Shown: positions 25,520 through 34,789 of the stretch, one piece after another | Position numbering within the stretch: position 1 is the stretch's first letter | Layout of the letters: the number at the start of each line of letters is the position of its first letter | Source: Photobacterium kagoshimensis | Lineage (GTDB): Bacteria > Pseudomonadota > Gammaproteobacteria > Enterobacterales > Vibrionaceae | Direction of reading: 5' to 3' | Length of the DNA stretch: 64,000 bases | Assembly: GCF_050337045.1 (NCBI RefSeq) | Contig: NZ_JAKJSO010000008.1 | Coordinates: 124,001-188,000, forward strand | Program-made: the position numbers and the translations under genes | Notes under the pieces: model-generated | Told to the model about the DNA's origin: nothing | The model's input: only the letters and a program-made list of their open reading frames with translations | Databases searched by the model: none

Positions 25520-27592
25520 ATGCCACGTTTTGAGTCTGAGAAGCTACAAGAAACATTACTCGATTTATTACGTAGTAATGAAAGAGAAAGGCAACTACGC
25601 GATGAAAATTCCGCCATTTTAGCGGGGATTTCTGCGATGGCTGGCGCCAACAACAAGCGCCAAGTCTTTAACAGCTTATTGTCTGTTCTTCGCAAATATA
25701 TCGGTTTTGAAAATGCGATTGTATTAACTCGTGAAGATGAATCTTCACCTTTGCTTGAACTTGTATCAACCTGCCCAATATTCCAATCAAGTGTTTGGGA
25801 TGTCTCGAATACGTTTATTCGCTGCATGAACGGTGAAAGTATCGTTCTTTTTTCTCCAAGCCGTGTTGAAGAATTTTCGACCCGCTCGCCAGAGCAAGCA
25901 GCATACTGCCAATCTGCGTTACTCACTGGGGTAAAAGTCAGTACTGGTGATGCATTACTTATCTTTATACATTCAGATAAAGGGCAATTCACGCCACAGT
26001 GCCGACGTGTGCTTGACCGCTTTCGACCGTTATTAGAGCGGGCCATTATTGATATCGATTACAGAGAGCGATTACAGTCGCTGGTTGCAGCAAGAACGCA
26101 AGAGCTTACCTACAGTCAGCAACGTTTTAAAGACTTCGCCAATACCGTTGGTGATTGGTTCTGGGAAATAGACACCGACTATATTTTCACTTATATATCG
26201 GCACCCGAATTAGCGGGGCATATTGTCGATAATGAAAATATTCTCGATATTTTTGGAGATCAAGATGGTGTTCGCCAACAGCTTCTCATCAAGCTACGTA
26301 GCCAAGAACCGTTTGAAGATGTCGAATGGCAGCTACCAGAGAGTGAAGGGGGAATATGGGTCAGCATCAGCGGAACAGCATATTTTAATAAAAAAGGTAA
26401 ATTACTCGGCTATCGTGGAACGGCTAAAAACATCACCAGCCGCAAACAACGCCTGTTCGAGCTCCTTGAAGCACGTAAACAAGCTGAATCAGCAAACAAA
26501 GCCAAGTCACAATTTTTAGCCATGATGAGTCACGAAATTCGTACACCACTTAACGGTGTACTCGGATTAATGGACACATTGGCGGATTCAGGGCTCGATA
26601 ATGAGCAAAAAACCTGGCTCAACCAAATGGATCAGTCTGCACAGCTACTTCTGACCATCATCAACGATATATTGGATTTATCGCGCATAGAATCAGGCAA
26701 CTTTGAGCTTTATCATTCAAAGATGCGCATTCAAGACAGCATTAATCTTGTCGTTAGTCAGTTGAGAGAACAAGCGATTATCAAAAACATCGATTTGACC
26801 GCTGATATTGAAGACTCTATGCCAGAGTTTATTCATGGTGATAAAAATAGAATCGCACAAATCATGTTTAACTTAGTGGGTAATGCCATTAAGTTTACCA
26901 ATGATGGCGCCGTCCACATTGTCGCAAAAGTAACGGAAGGCAAAATACATGTATCAGTGGCAGATACAGGTATTGGCATTGCGAAAGAAGCGCAGAAAAA
27001 CTTATTCAATCCATTCATTCAAGCAGACTGTAGTATCACTCGGCGCTATGGTGGCACAGGGTTAGGCTTAGCAATCAGCCAGCATTTAATTACGAAAATG
27101 CGTGGGGAAATAACCTTAGAGAGTGATTTGGGATCTGGCAGTTGTTTTACCATGATATTGCCATGTTTAAACTGTAATGCTGAACTTTCAGTGCACCGAC
27201 AAGAAACATTCCCAGCCAGTAGTCGTCAGCTAAGTATATTACTTGCAGAAGACAGCCAAACTAACCAATTGGTTGCCAAGCTGATGTTAGAGAAGCGAGG
27301 CCATAAAGTTCAGATATCTAATAATGGTGATGAAGCCATTTCAGAATACGAACGAAACCCAGAACGTTATGACATTATACTGATGGATATATCGATGCCA
27401 GTTCTTGATGGATTGAAAGCCACGCAGATCCTACGAGATCGCGGGTACAATATTCCTATTATAGCGTTAACCGCAAATGCAATGGATTCAGACAAATTGA
27501 TGTGTAAGGAAGTTGGTATGAACGATTTTATCGCAAAACCAATTCAAGCCAGTGAATTAGAAGCAACCTTACTAAAGTATCAATGCCTGTGA
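25520..27592 (+). CDS. Hybrid sensor histidine kinase (NahK / VpsS type)
   Basis: 690 residues, cytoplasmic (no membrane segment). Order: N-terminal coiled coil (1-50), GAF-like domain (about 50-175), coiled coil (180-205), PAS (about 205-310), HisKA with H338 in MMSHEIRTPLNG, HATPase with NLVGNAIKFTN, DTGIGI and GGTGLGLAI, then a receiver domain (572-690) with phospho-acceptor D623 and K673. This matches the kinases paired with NosP-type FIST proteins; in V. cholerae VpsS feeds LuxU and promotes biofilm formation. No HPt domain is present, so an external phosphotransfer protein is required. It may act as kinase or phosphatase. Confidence 0.93.
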   Translation: MPRFESEKLQETLLDLLRSNERERQLRDENSAILAGISAMAGANNKRQVFNSLLSVLRKYIGFENAIVLTREDESSPLLELVSTCPIFQSSVWDVSNTFIRCMNGESIVLFSPSRVEEFSTRSPEQAAYCQSALLTGVKVSTGDALLIFIHSDKGQFTPQCRRVLDRFRPLLERAIIDIDYRERLQSLVAARTQELTYSQQRFKDFANTVGDWFWEIDTDYIFTYISAPELAGHIVDNENILDIFGDQDGVRQQLLIKLRSQEPFEDVEWQLPESEGGIWVSISGTAYFNKKGKLLGYRGTAKNITSRKQRLFELLEARKQAESANKAKSQFLAMMSHEIRTPLNGVLGLMDTLADSGLDNEQKTWLNQMDQSAQLLLTIINDILDLSRIESGNFELYHSKMRIQDSINLVVSQLREQAIIKNIDLTADIEDSMPEFIHGDKNRIAQIMFNLVGNAIKFTNDGAVHIVAKVTEGKIHVSVADTGIGIAKEAQKNLFNPFIQADCSITRRYGGTGLGLAISQHLITKMRGEITLESDLGSGSCFTMILPCLNCNAELSVHRQETFPASSRQLSILLAEDSQTNQLVAKLMLEKRGHKVQISNNGDEAISEYERNPERYDIILMDISMPVLDGLKATQILRDRGYNIPIIALTANAMDSDKLMCKEVGMNDFIAKPIQASELEATLLKYQCL

Positions 27593-27606
27593 TGGCCTGT
27601 GATTTA

Positions 27607-28647
27607 TTAGTTTTTGATTTTATCATCTCTTAATTGGCTAGGGCAGCTCCCAGTCCAACGCTTAAAAGCTCGAGAGAAGGTACTTAAATCGGAAAATCCC
27701 AACTTAAAAGCAATTTCTGACATATTGGCATTGCGTTTACTCAGTAGATGTAATGCCTTCTCTAGCTTATATTTTTCAATCACACCTCGATACGATGTAT
27801 TAACCTCAGCAAGCCGTCGATTAAGAGTACGAATGCTCGTCATCATTTCTTTTACAATCGTATCGCTCGAGATATTCGCTAACGAGGGTAATCGATCTAA
27901 CACCTTGTATATCTGAAGTACTATATCGCTGGACTCTAATTGGGCGACATGTTGATGGAGAAGCGCTCTATTGGTGTGATATATCTCTGGATTATTGGTC
28001 GGCAAGGGCGTGAACAAATAACGGCGCTTAATGCACAGCTTTCTAATTGGTGAATTGAGAATTATTTTACAGTTCAAGTAACGTTCAAATAATGGCAACA
28101 CCTCTTTGCTATATGGCCAAGAGATCAAATGTATTTCCATCTCATGAACACAATAGTCAGATGCTTGCTGGATGATACTGATCAAAGTGGCGATATAAAG
28201 CGTGACACCCACATAAGAAACCTGGGATTCTTCGCTACTTTTATCATTATTAGTAAACCAGATTGCTATATCGCCATACGCAGTTTCATGAAAAAAAGTT
28301 CGGAGCGGTGTACCAAGTGCAATACTGAACTTGCAGGCATCTTCAATTAGCGTACGCACATCAGGTGCGGTCCATAGGGTTAGAGTATAACTATCAAAAG
28401 TCAGTGGTGTTACCCATTGAGATGCTTTAATTGCAAACAATGGATCATGACTTTCTTTGAACATCTCAAGAAGGATCTGGCGCACATCGCGTACATCTAA
28501 CAAAGCATTCGCACCACCATTATGCGCTTTCGATAGAAGGTAACGGTTATAGCTCAAATCATATTGTCGTATGTTTTTCTCCAGAAGTTGTAACCAGCCT
28601 GGATGAACAGAATAATTGGGCAATGGCTTTGATTCTATATTCTTCAT
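27607..28647 (-). CDS. AraC family transcriptional regulator
   Basis: 346 residues. The N-terminal 230 residues resemble the long ligand-binding domain of the OruR/ArgR-like AraC subgroup (PF12625 type). The C-terminal 100 residues hold the two helix-turn-helix motifs, ending MSEIAFKLGFSDLSTFSRAF and the family proline-rich KRWTGSCPSQLR. It is divergent from the beta-oxidation cluster, so it probably controls it in response to a fatty-acid derived ligand, which is inference. It converges with the hybrid kinase with only 14 bp between the stops. Confidence 0.9.
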   Translation of the reverse strand: MKNIESKPLPNYSVHPGWLQLLEKNIRQYDLSYNRYLLSKAHNGGANALLDVRDVRQILLEMFKESHDPLFAIKASQWVTPLTFDSYTLTLWTAPDVRTLIEDACKFSIALGTPLRTFFHETAYGDIAIWFTNNDKSSEESQVSYVGVTLYIATLISIIQQASDYCVHEMEIHLISWPYSKEVLPLFERYLNCKIILNSPIRKLCIKRRYLFTPLPTNNPEIYHTNRALLHQHVAQLESSDIVLQIYKVLDRLPSLANISSDTIVKEMMTSIRTLNRRLAEVNTSYRGVIEKYKLEKALHLLSKRNANMSEIAFKLGFSDLSTFSRAFKRWTGSCPSQLRDDKIKN

Positions 28648-29103
28648 AAAGACTCAACGAGAAACCTTAGCGCCTTCAGGTAAGGGCTCGCCGCTCCATT
28701 CTTAGTTACATTGGTATGTATTACATATTCCATTTTGCTATTGTCTACATCCAACTCGTTTATTTCTATGATAAAAATCTTAAATCAATCAATCCAACTT
28801 CAATTGTGTCTAAAATGAGATGTAGAAGGGCTTATTTGAGGTTCGTCTTTGAATGTTTGATCGTACCTAATACGCGCGAATATAGATAACCTTCAATGTG
28901 CCACCACGATCACAGTCTGGTCTTTTCGGCTTAAATAGCAAAACCCATGGCGCAATATGCAAAGTCGCCGTCTATTTTCTCTTTACACTAACCATACCGA
29001 CCGTACAGAACAAATGCGTACATCTTCGACTAAGTGCGCTGAAAGAAAGTGGATAGTTTCGTTCGGAAGGAACTCCCTATCATTACTAACGCGAGGTTCC
29101 TCA
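28648..29103. other. Divergent regulatory region, AraC regulator / acyl-CoA dehydrogenase
   Basis: 456 bp that should hold both promoters and operator sites of the AraC-type regulator. The region directly before the dehydrogenase carries an open frame from 28957 that I read as leader. No repeat strong enough to name an operator was seen. Confidence 0.5.
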
Positions 29104-30798
29104 ATGTTATTTAACCCGAAAGAGCACAATTTCAAGTATCGTGATGAAACAACGCAGCAGTTGATGCAAAAAGTGATCAACTTTTTTGAAGATAAAGGAC
29201 TACATAGCCTTAAAAAAGATTGGCATGATAAAGTTTGGAATCATGAATTTGCTGAATTTATGAAGGAGAATAATGTTCTTGCGACATTAATGACACCGTC
29301 AGGCTATGGTGATTCCGATGCCCGTTGGGATACATACCGAAATACAAAATTTGCTGAAATTGTTGCTTACTATGGCATAACGTATTGGTACACGTTTCAG
29401 GTTTCGATGCTTGGTCTTGGTCCTATCTGGTTAGGCTGTAATGAACCTTTAAAACATAAAACGGCTGAATTACTTAAAGAGGGCAAAGTTTTCGGGTTTG
29501 GCTTATCAGAAAGAGAGCATGGTGCAGATATCTACTCATCAGAAATGAAACTCGATCCATTGAGTGATGGTAATTACCACGGAAACGGTAGTAAATATTA
29601 TATAGGTAACGGCAACGAAGCGGCATTAATCTCGACTTTTGCCAAGCGTTCAGATAATGATGATTATGTTTTCTTTACTGTTGATTCTCGTCATCCTAAT
29701 TATGAGTGTGTAAAAAACACCGTGAATGAACAAATTCACGTTTCAGAATATAACTTACACAACTACCCAATAACTGATGCAGATATTACCGAGCAAGGTC
29801 CTAAAGCCTGGGATGACATGCTAAATACAATAAACGTCTGCAAGTTTAATCTTGGCTTTGGTTCTATCGGTCTCTGTGAGCATGCTTTTTACGAAGCAAT
29901 AAATCATGCTGCCAACCGCTATGTTTATAGTAAATATGTCACCGACTTTCCGCATGTGAAAAGATTATTTGTAGATGGGTATGCACGACTATGTGCGATG
30001 AAACTATTTGCTGAGCGCGCAACAGACTATATGCGAGCGGCATCTGAAGATGATCGCCGTTATCTATTATTCAATCCAATGGTTAAAATGAAAGTGACAT
30101 CGCAAGGCGAGGATGTCATTAATCATTTATGGGATGTTATCGCAGCAAAAGGATTTGAAAAAGAACCTTTCTTTGAAGTTGCTGCCCACGAGATAAGAAT
30201 GTTACCGAAGCTTGAAGGGACCGTGCACGTTAATATGGCACTGATCATCAAGTTCATGCAGAACTACTTGTTTAACCCTAAAACGCTGCCAGATATTGGG
30301 CGTCGTGATGAACCAGTTAATGATGACTTCTTGTTTAATCAAGGGCCAACAAAGGGGCTTGGTCGTATACAGTTTCACGACTATCAACAAACGTACAACA
30401 AATTTGACCTACCAAATGTGAATATTTTCCAAGGTCAGATCGAAGCATTTAAGAACTTCTTAATTAAAGCGACACCAACGGCTGAGCAATCCAAAGATAT
30501 TGATTATTTATTGGCTGTAGGTGAATGCTTTACGCTTATTGTTTATGGTCATCTTATTCTTGAAAACGCTGAGATAGAGCAAGTCGACAACGCTCTGATT
30601 GAAGAGATCTTTGATGTGTTAGTCCGAGATATGTCGCACTATGCTGTTAACATCATGACGAAACCAAGCAATAGCGATGAACAAAGTGAAAAGGCCAAAG
30701 CGATTATTCAGCGCCCAATAGCAAACCAGCAGCGCTTTGAAAAGCTATGGCAAGAACACGTTTATTCGCTTAAAGATGCCTATAAACTAAAAGACTAA
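29104..30798 (+). CDS. Acyl-CoA dehydrogenase
   Basis: 564 residues from ATG 29104, which follows GAGGTTCCTCA. Family features: the N-terminal helical domain, the substrate and FAD loop FGFGLSEREHGADIYSSEMK, and the C-terminal helical domain. An open frame 49 codons longer exists but has no ribosome binding site and a non-coding look. It catalyses the first, FAD-dependent step of beta-oxidation, passing electrons to ETF. First gene of the cluster; it has an inverted repeat after its stop and a 497-bp gap before the next gene. Confidence 0.9.
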   Translation: MLFNPKEHNFKYRDETTQQLMQKVINFFEDKGLHSLKKDWHDKVWNHEFAEFMKENNVLATLMTPSGYGDSDARWDTYRNTKFAEIVAYYGITYWYTFQVSMLGLGPIWLGCNEPLKHKTAELLKEGKVFGFGLSEREHGADIYSSEMKLDPLSDGNYHGNGSKYYIGNGNEAALISTFAKRSDNDDYVFFTVDSRHPNYECVKNTVNEQIHVSEYNLHNYPITDADITEQGPKAWDDMLNTINVCKFNLGFGSIGLCEHAFYEAINHAANRYVYSKYVTDFPHVKRLFVDGYARLCAMKLFAERATDYMRAASEDDRRYLLFNPMVKMKVTSQGEDVINHLWDVIAAKGFEKEPFFEVAAHEIRMLPKLEGTVHVNMALIIKFMQNYLFNPKTLPDIGRRDEPVNDDFLFNQGPTKGLGRIQFHDYQQTYNKFDLPNVNIFQGQIEAFKNFLIKATPTAEQSKDIDYLLAVGECFTLIVYGHLILENAEIEQVDNALIEEIFDVLVRDMSHYAVNIMTKPSNSDEQSEKAKAIIQRPIANQQRFEKLWQEHVYSLKDAYKLKD

Positions 30799-31295
30799 AA
30801 TCGATTAGGGCTTACTATTGTAAGCCCTAACTTTGACATCAACCAACCTGTTTACTCGCACCTATCAATTCCTAACTACCACTATCTCTCCTCATAATAT
30901 TACTCACTAGAGGCGTTCATCAAACGATAACGCTAGTTTATTTCGTCTATGCCCAATCTTCCCTTCTTATAAAAATCGCTTAATAACAATCACTTATAGA
31001 TGTAATTAGCACTAATATCTATGAATCAATGCTGAGGATGAGTTTCAAATTAAGCGTGTTTTTTCTGTGTGAGGGACGTCATATAGTTTTGATTTTGACT
31101 TATGGAGACATGCGTTTGGCCTGAAATGCAAAGCTGGGGATGGCGCAAGAGATTATAGTAAAGAAGGTTTGATTTAGAGCGTTAATCAAATGCTCATCGA
31201 CAAAATAAAGCATGTAACTTAAAAATCGTTAACGTTCTCGCAACGAGTGCATAGCGGCTGAGATAGATGCCTTTATTAAAACATGGAGAAGTCTT
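30799..31295 (+). other. 497-bp gap inside the beta-oxidation cluster
   Basis: Begins with the inverted repeat at 30805-30830. A stop-bounded frame at 31070-31177, with no start codon, would read FDLWRHAFGLKCKAGDGARD and looks protein-like, perhaps the remnant of a lost gene. The rest is AT-rich. A second promoter for the CoA-transferase gene is likely here. Confidence 0.4.
30805..30830 (+). terminator. Hairpin after the acyl-CoA dehydrogenase gene
   Basis: TTAGGGCTTAC (30805-30815) pairs with GTAAGCCCTAA (30820-30830), an 11-bp stem with loop TATT. The T tract after it is short (CTTTG), so termination may be partial. Confidence 0.6.
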
Positions 31296-32603
31296 ATGAC
31301 ACGTTGGCAAGAAGATTACAGTGAAAAGCTTATTTCAATGGCTGATGCAGCAAGTAAGATCAAGTCTGGTGATAAAATATGGGCCGGTGGCTACTTATCT
31401 GTCCCCGTACTCTTCCTTCAAGAATTAGAAAAAACGGCACTTTCACTTCAAGGAACAGAGCTGTATTCTGGTTTGTTAACTTATCCGTATGCGTTCTTGC
31501 AACCAGAGTATCGTGGTCATCTGACGTATCGTAGCTTCTTCATGGGACCTTTGGAAAAGAAATTCCAACACAATGGTAACGTTGAAATCATTGCTTATCA
31601 TCTATCCAATACAGGGAAAATTCTCGACCAAGTCGGCTGTAATGTGATGGTAATTGAAGTCACGCCACCTAATAAAGAGGGCTTTGTAAGCATGGGGGCG
31701 TGCGGTGGTGTAGGTAATAAACACTTGCTACCCAATGTGGATTTAGTGATTGGAGTGGTTAATAAAGAGCAACCGTTTATTGGAAATGCTGACAACCTTA
31801 TTCATATTGATGACCTTTCTTTTATCACTGAAGGCCACCATTGCATTGCGGGCCCCAAAGCGGCCGACCCGTCCGATTTAGAGATCTCTATCGCAGAGCA
31901 TGTGCTTCCTTATATTCAAGATGGTGCAACGATCCAAATTGGCATAGGGACAATATCGAATGCTTTAGGAAGAGGGCTTAAAGGTCATAAACACTTAGGT
32001 ATTCATACCGAAATGTTTACTGAATCGATGTTAGAGCTATGCAAATCAGGTGCCGTTGATGGCTCTAAGAAGAACTATAAGCCAAATAAAGTGGTGGCTG
32101 CGTTTACCGCGGGATCACAAGAGCTGATAGATTTTGTCGGGAATAACGAAAACATAGAAATTAGCGATGTTGGGGTTGTGAATAACCCTAATGAAATCGC
32201 CAAAAATGATAACTTCGTTTCAATTAACACCTGCATCATGGTCGACCTTACCGGTCAAGTCGCTTCTGAAGGTGTTGGGCACAAGCAAATTTCAGGTTCT
32301 GGTGGTCAGGTCGATTTTGTACGAGGGGCATCTTTATCAAAAGGTGGCTTATCTATTATCGCATTAGCCTCAACTTACAAGGGGCCAAATGGCGTTGAGT
32401 CCACGGTTCGCACCGCATTGCCCGCTGGCACACCAATCACTACGCTAAGAAATGATGTTCAGCTTATCGCGACTGAATATGGCGTTGCAGATTTACGTGG
32501 CTTAACGACAGTGCAGCGAGCCGCAGCGTTGATCGATATTGCGCACCCTGATTTCCGCCAGGGACTCACGGAAGAAGCACAAGCATGTGGTCTTAAAAAG
32601 TAA
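31296..32603 (+). CDS. Acetyl-CoA hydrolase/CoA transferase family protein
   Basis: 435 residues of the Cat1/butyryl-CoA:acetate CoA-transferase type. The two domains are seen, with the family glutamate in HTEMFTESMLELCKSG (about residues 245-260), which forms the acyl-anhydride/CoA thioester, and the glycine-rich loop SGSGGQVDFVRGA. It likely activates or releases short acyl chains by exchange with acetyl-CoA. Ribosome binding site TGGAGAAG precedes ATG 31296. The fadB-like gene follows 26 bp later. Confidence 0.9.
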   Translation: MTRWQEDYSEKLISMADAASKIKSGDKIWAGGYLSVPVLFLQELEKTALSLQGTELYSGLLTYPYAFLQPEYRGHLTYRSFFMGPLEKKFQHNGNVEIIAYHLSNTGKILDQVGCNVMVIEVTPPNKEGFVSMGACGGVGNKHLLPNVDLVIGVVNKEQPFIGNADNLIHIDDLSFITEGHHCIAGPKAADPSDLEISIAEHVLPYIQDGATIQIGIGTISNALGRGLKGHKHLGIHTEMFTESMLELCKSGAVDGSKKNYKPNKVVAAFTAGSQELIDFVGNNENIEISDVGVVNNPNEIAKNDNFVSINTCIMVDLTGQVASEGVGHKQISGSGGQVDFVRGASLSKGGLSIIALASTYKGPNGVESTVRTALPAGTPITTLRNDVQLIATEYGVADLRGLTTVQRAAALIDIAHPDFRQGLTEEAQACGLKK

Positions 32604-32629
32604 CCTGTGTATTCATTGAGGATTAAGTT

Positions 32630-34774
32630 ATGTATCAAGGACAATATTTTCAGGTTGCTCAACGTGGGCAATTTGCAGAACTCATTTTTAACGCTAAGGC
32701 CGATAGTGTAAATACGCTGCGCAAAGAAGCTCTTGAAGAATTAATCGCGTGTGTGGCCACAATTAAAACCTCTAGTGCACAGGGATTAATTATCCGCTCA
32801 GGAAAGCCGATATTTAGCGCAGGTGCCGACGTTAAAGCATTTCGCACCTTATTCAATCATGGAGAATCTGCTGTCGCAACCTACCTAGAGTGGGTGCACG
32901 ATATATATAACAGCATCGAAGATCTTGAGATGCCCAAAGTCGCGATCATCAATGGTGTTGCAGCAGGTGGCGGTGTGGAACTGTCGCTATTAGCTGAGTA
33001 TCGTTTAGCAACATCGGATGCAAAAATCAGTTTGCCAGAAGTAAAGCTGGGGATTATGCCAGGCTGGGGAGGTGTAACTCGTCTACCGCGTGTATTAGGG
33101 TTAGATACTTCATTACAGTGGCTTACAACAGGCAAAACATACCGCGCTGATAAAGCACTCGAACACCACTTTGTTGATGGGGTTGTCAATAGTGAAGGCG
33201 TCGATCCCGTTACAGAGGCAGAAGCGTTACTCTCCGCTTGTTTGGCCGGTGATTTTGATTGGCAAGCGCGTCGACAAGAAAAACAAATGCCCCTGATGCT
33301 GAATGATTATGAGTTGGCTATGTCTCTGAGCGTGGCTCGCGGCATGGTTGCTAAAGTGGCAGGTAAACATTACCCAGCCCCCGCAATAATGTTGGACACC
33401 ATTGAAAAAGCGGCACACTGTCAGCGCAACGAAGCGCTTGCTGTTGAACGTAGTGGGATCGTTAAGTGTGTACAAACAGGAACCGCCGATCAATTAGTGT
33501 CAGTCTTCCTAAGTGATATGGCTGTGAAAGCGAAAACAAAAACGCTAATCAAGCACGCTGAAAGCATTAAAGATGTTGGCGTTATTGGTGCCGGTATTAT
33601 GGGCGGGGGGGTTGCCTATGTAACAGCAGATAAAGGCATAGACGTTGTATTGAAAGATATCAATAAAGCAGGTTTGTCATTAGGCCTGTCAGAGGCCAAT
33701 AAGCTGCTCGCTAAACAAGTTGAAAGGGGGCGTAAACAACCAAGAGAAATGGGGGATACGCTCAACCGGATCCAACCGAGTTTACACAATAATGCTCTGC
33801 AAACAAACGACCTCATTATTGAGGCTGTGGTTGAAAACTCAGAGATAAAACAAGCTGTTCTCGCCGAAATTGAGCAAGTTGCACCTAACGCAATTATCAC
33901 CTCGAATACATCCACATTGCGAATTAGTCATCTCGCGAAGGGTCTTAAAAAACCAGAAAATTTCTGTGGTATTCATTTCTTTAATCCCGTACATAAAATG
34001 CCATTAGTCGAAGTCATTCGCGGTGAACAAACTAGCGATAAGACAATCACCCAAGCGGTGAAATATGTCAGTCAGCTAGGTAAAACAGCCATAGTAGTGA
34101 ATGACTGTGCAGGCTTTTTAGTTAATCGTTGTCTAACGCCATACTTCCTCGCATTCAACCATTTACTCATTGATGGAGGGCATATCCCAACGATTGATAA
34201 AGTAATGAGTAAAGACTTTGGTTGGCCTATGGGACCCGCATATTTACTGGATGTGATTGGCCTTGATACTGCGGCACATTGTATCGATGTAATGAGCGAA
34301 GCTTTCCCAGTCAGAATGAAAAAGCCTGCTGTAAACATTATTCAGTCATTTGTCGATAATACACATTATGGCCAAAAAACGGCGCAGGGATTCTATATTT
34401 ATCACCCCGATCGCAAAGGCCGTATCAAGCCCGCTAATTGTGAAGAATCAAATAATTTGGTGGCTAAGCAGTGTAGTAATGCCTATCAATTTAGCACCGA
34501 TGACATCATTATGCGCATGATGCTACCTATGATGTTTGAAGCCATTCGTTGCCTTGATGAAGGTGTTGTTGCCTCACCTGATGAAGCCGATATTGCGATG
34601 ATCTATGGCACGGGGTTCCCACCATTTCGCGGCGGATTATTCTATTACATGGATCAATTTGGTCTGGATCGATTATTGGCTGTTGCTGAACAGTATAAAC
34701 ACTTGGGTGATCTGTACGAAGCGCCAGAAGGATTACTGAATCGCATTAAAAATAACCAGAAATTTTACGCCTAA
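32630..34774 (+). CDS. fadB: Multifunctional fatty-acid oxidation protein, FadB-like
   Basis: 714 residues (E. coli FadB 729). N-terminal enoyl-CoA hydratase/isomerase with catalytic E117 (in GGGVELSLLAE) and E137 (in SLPEVKLG), corresponding to E119 and E139 of E. coli. From residue 315 a 3-hydroxyacyl-CoA dehydrogenase: NAD site GAGIMGGG (320-327), catalytic His in GIHFFNPVHKMPLVEVI and the C-terminal 3HCDH repeats. It works in an alpha2beta2 complex with the thiolase encoded 15 bp downstream. The housekeeping fadBA may lie elsewhere, so this may be a second copy with a narrower substrate range. Confidence 0.92.
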   Translation: MYQGQYFQVAQRGQFAELIFNAKADSVNTLRKEALEELIACVATIKTSSAQGLIIRSGKPIFSAGADVKAFRTLFNHGESAVATYLEWVHDIYNSIEDLEMPKVAIINGVAAGGGVELSLLAEYRLATSDAKISLPEVKLGIMPGWGGVTRLPRVLGLDTSLQWLTTGKTYRADKALEHHFVDGVVNSEGVDPVTEAEALLSACLAGDFDWQARRQEKQMPLMLNDYELAMSLSVARGMVAKVAGKHYPAPAIMLDTIEKAAHCQRNEALAVERSGIVKCVQTGTADQLVSVFLSDMAVKAKTKTLIKHAESIKDVGVIGAGIMGGGVAYVTADKGIDVVLKDINKAGLSLGLSEANKLLAKQVERGRKQPREMGDTLNRIQPSLHNNALQTNDLIIEAVVENSEIKQAVLAEIEQVAPNAIITSNTSTLRISHLAKGLKKPENFCGIHFFNPVHKMPLVEVIRGEQTSDKTITQAVKYVSQLGKTAIVVNDCAGFLVNRCLTPYFLAFNHLLIDGGHIPTIDKVMSKDFGWPMGPAYLLDVIGLDTAAHCIDVMSEAFPVRMKKPAVNIIQSFVDNTHYGQKTAQGFYIYHPDRKGRIKPANCEESNNLVAKQCSNAYQFSTDDIIMRMMLPMMFEAIRCLDEGVVASPDEADIAMIYGTGFPPFRGGLFYYMDQFGLDRLLAVAEQYKHLGDLYEAPEGLLNRIKNNQKFYA

Positions 34775-34789
34775 GATGGGGATAACATA

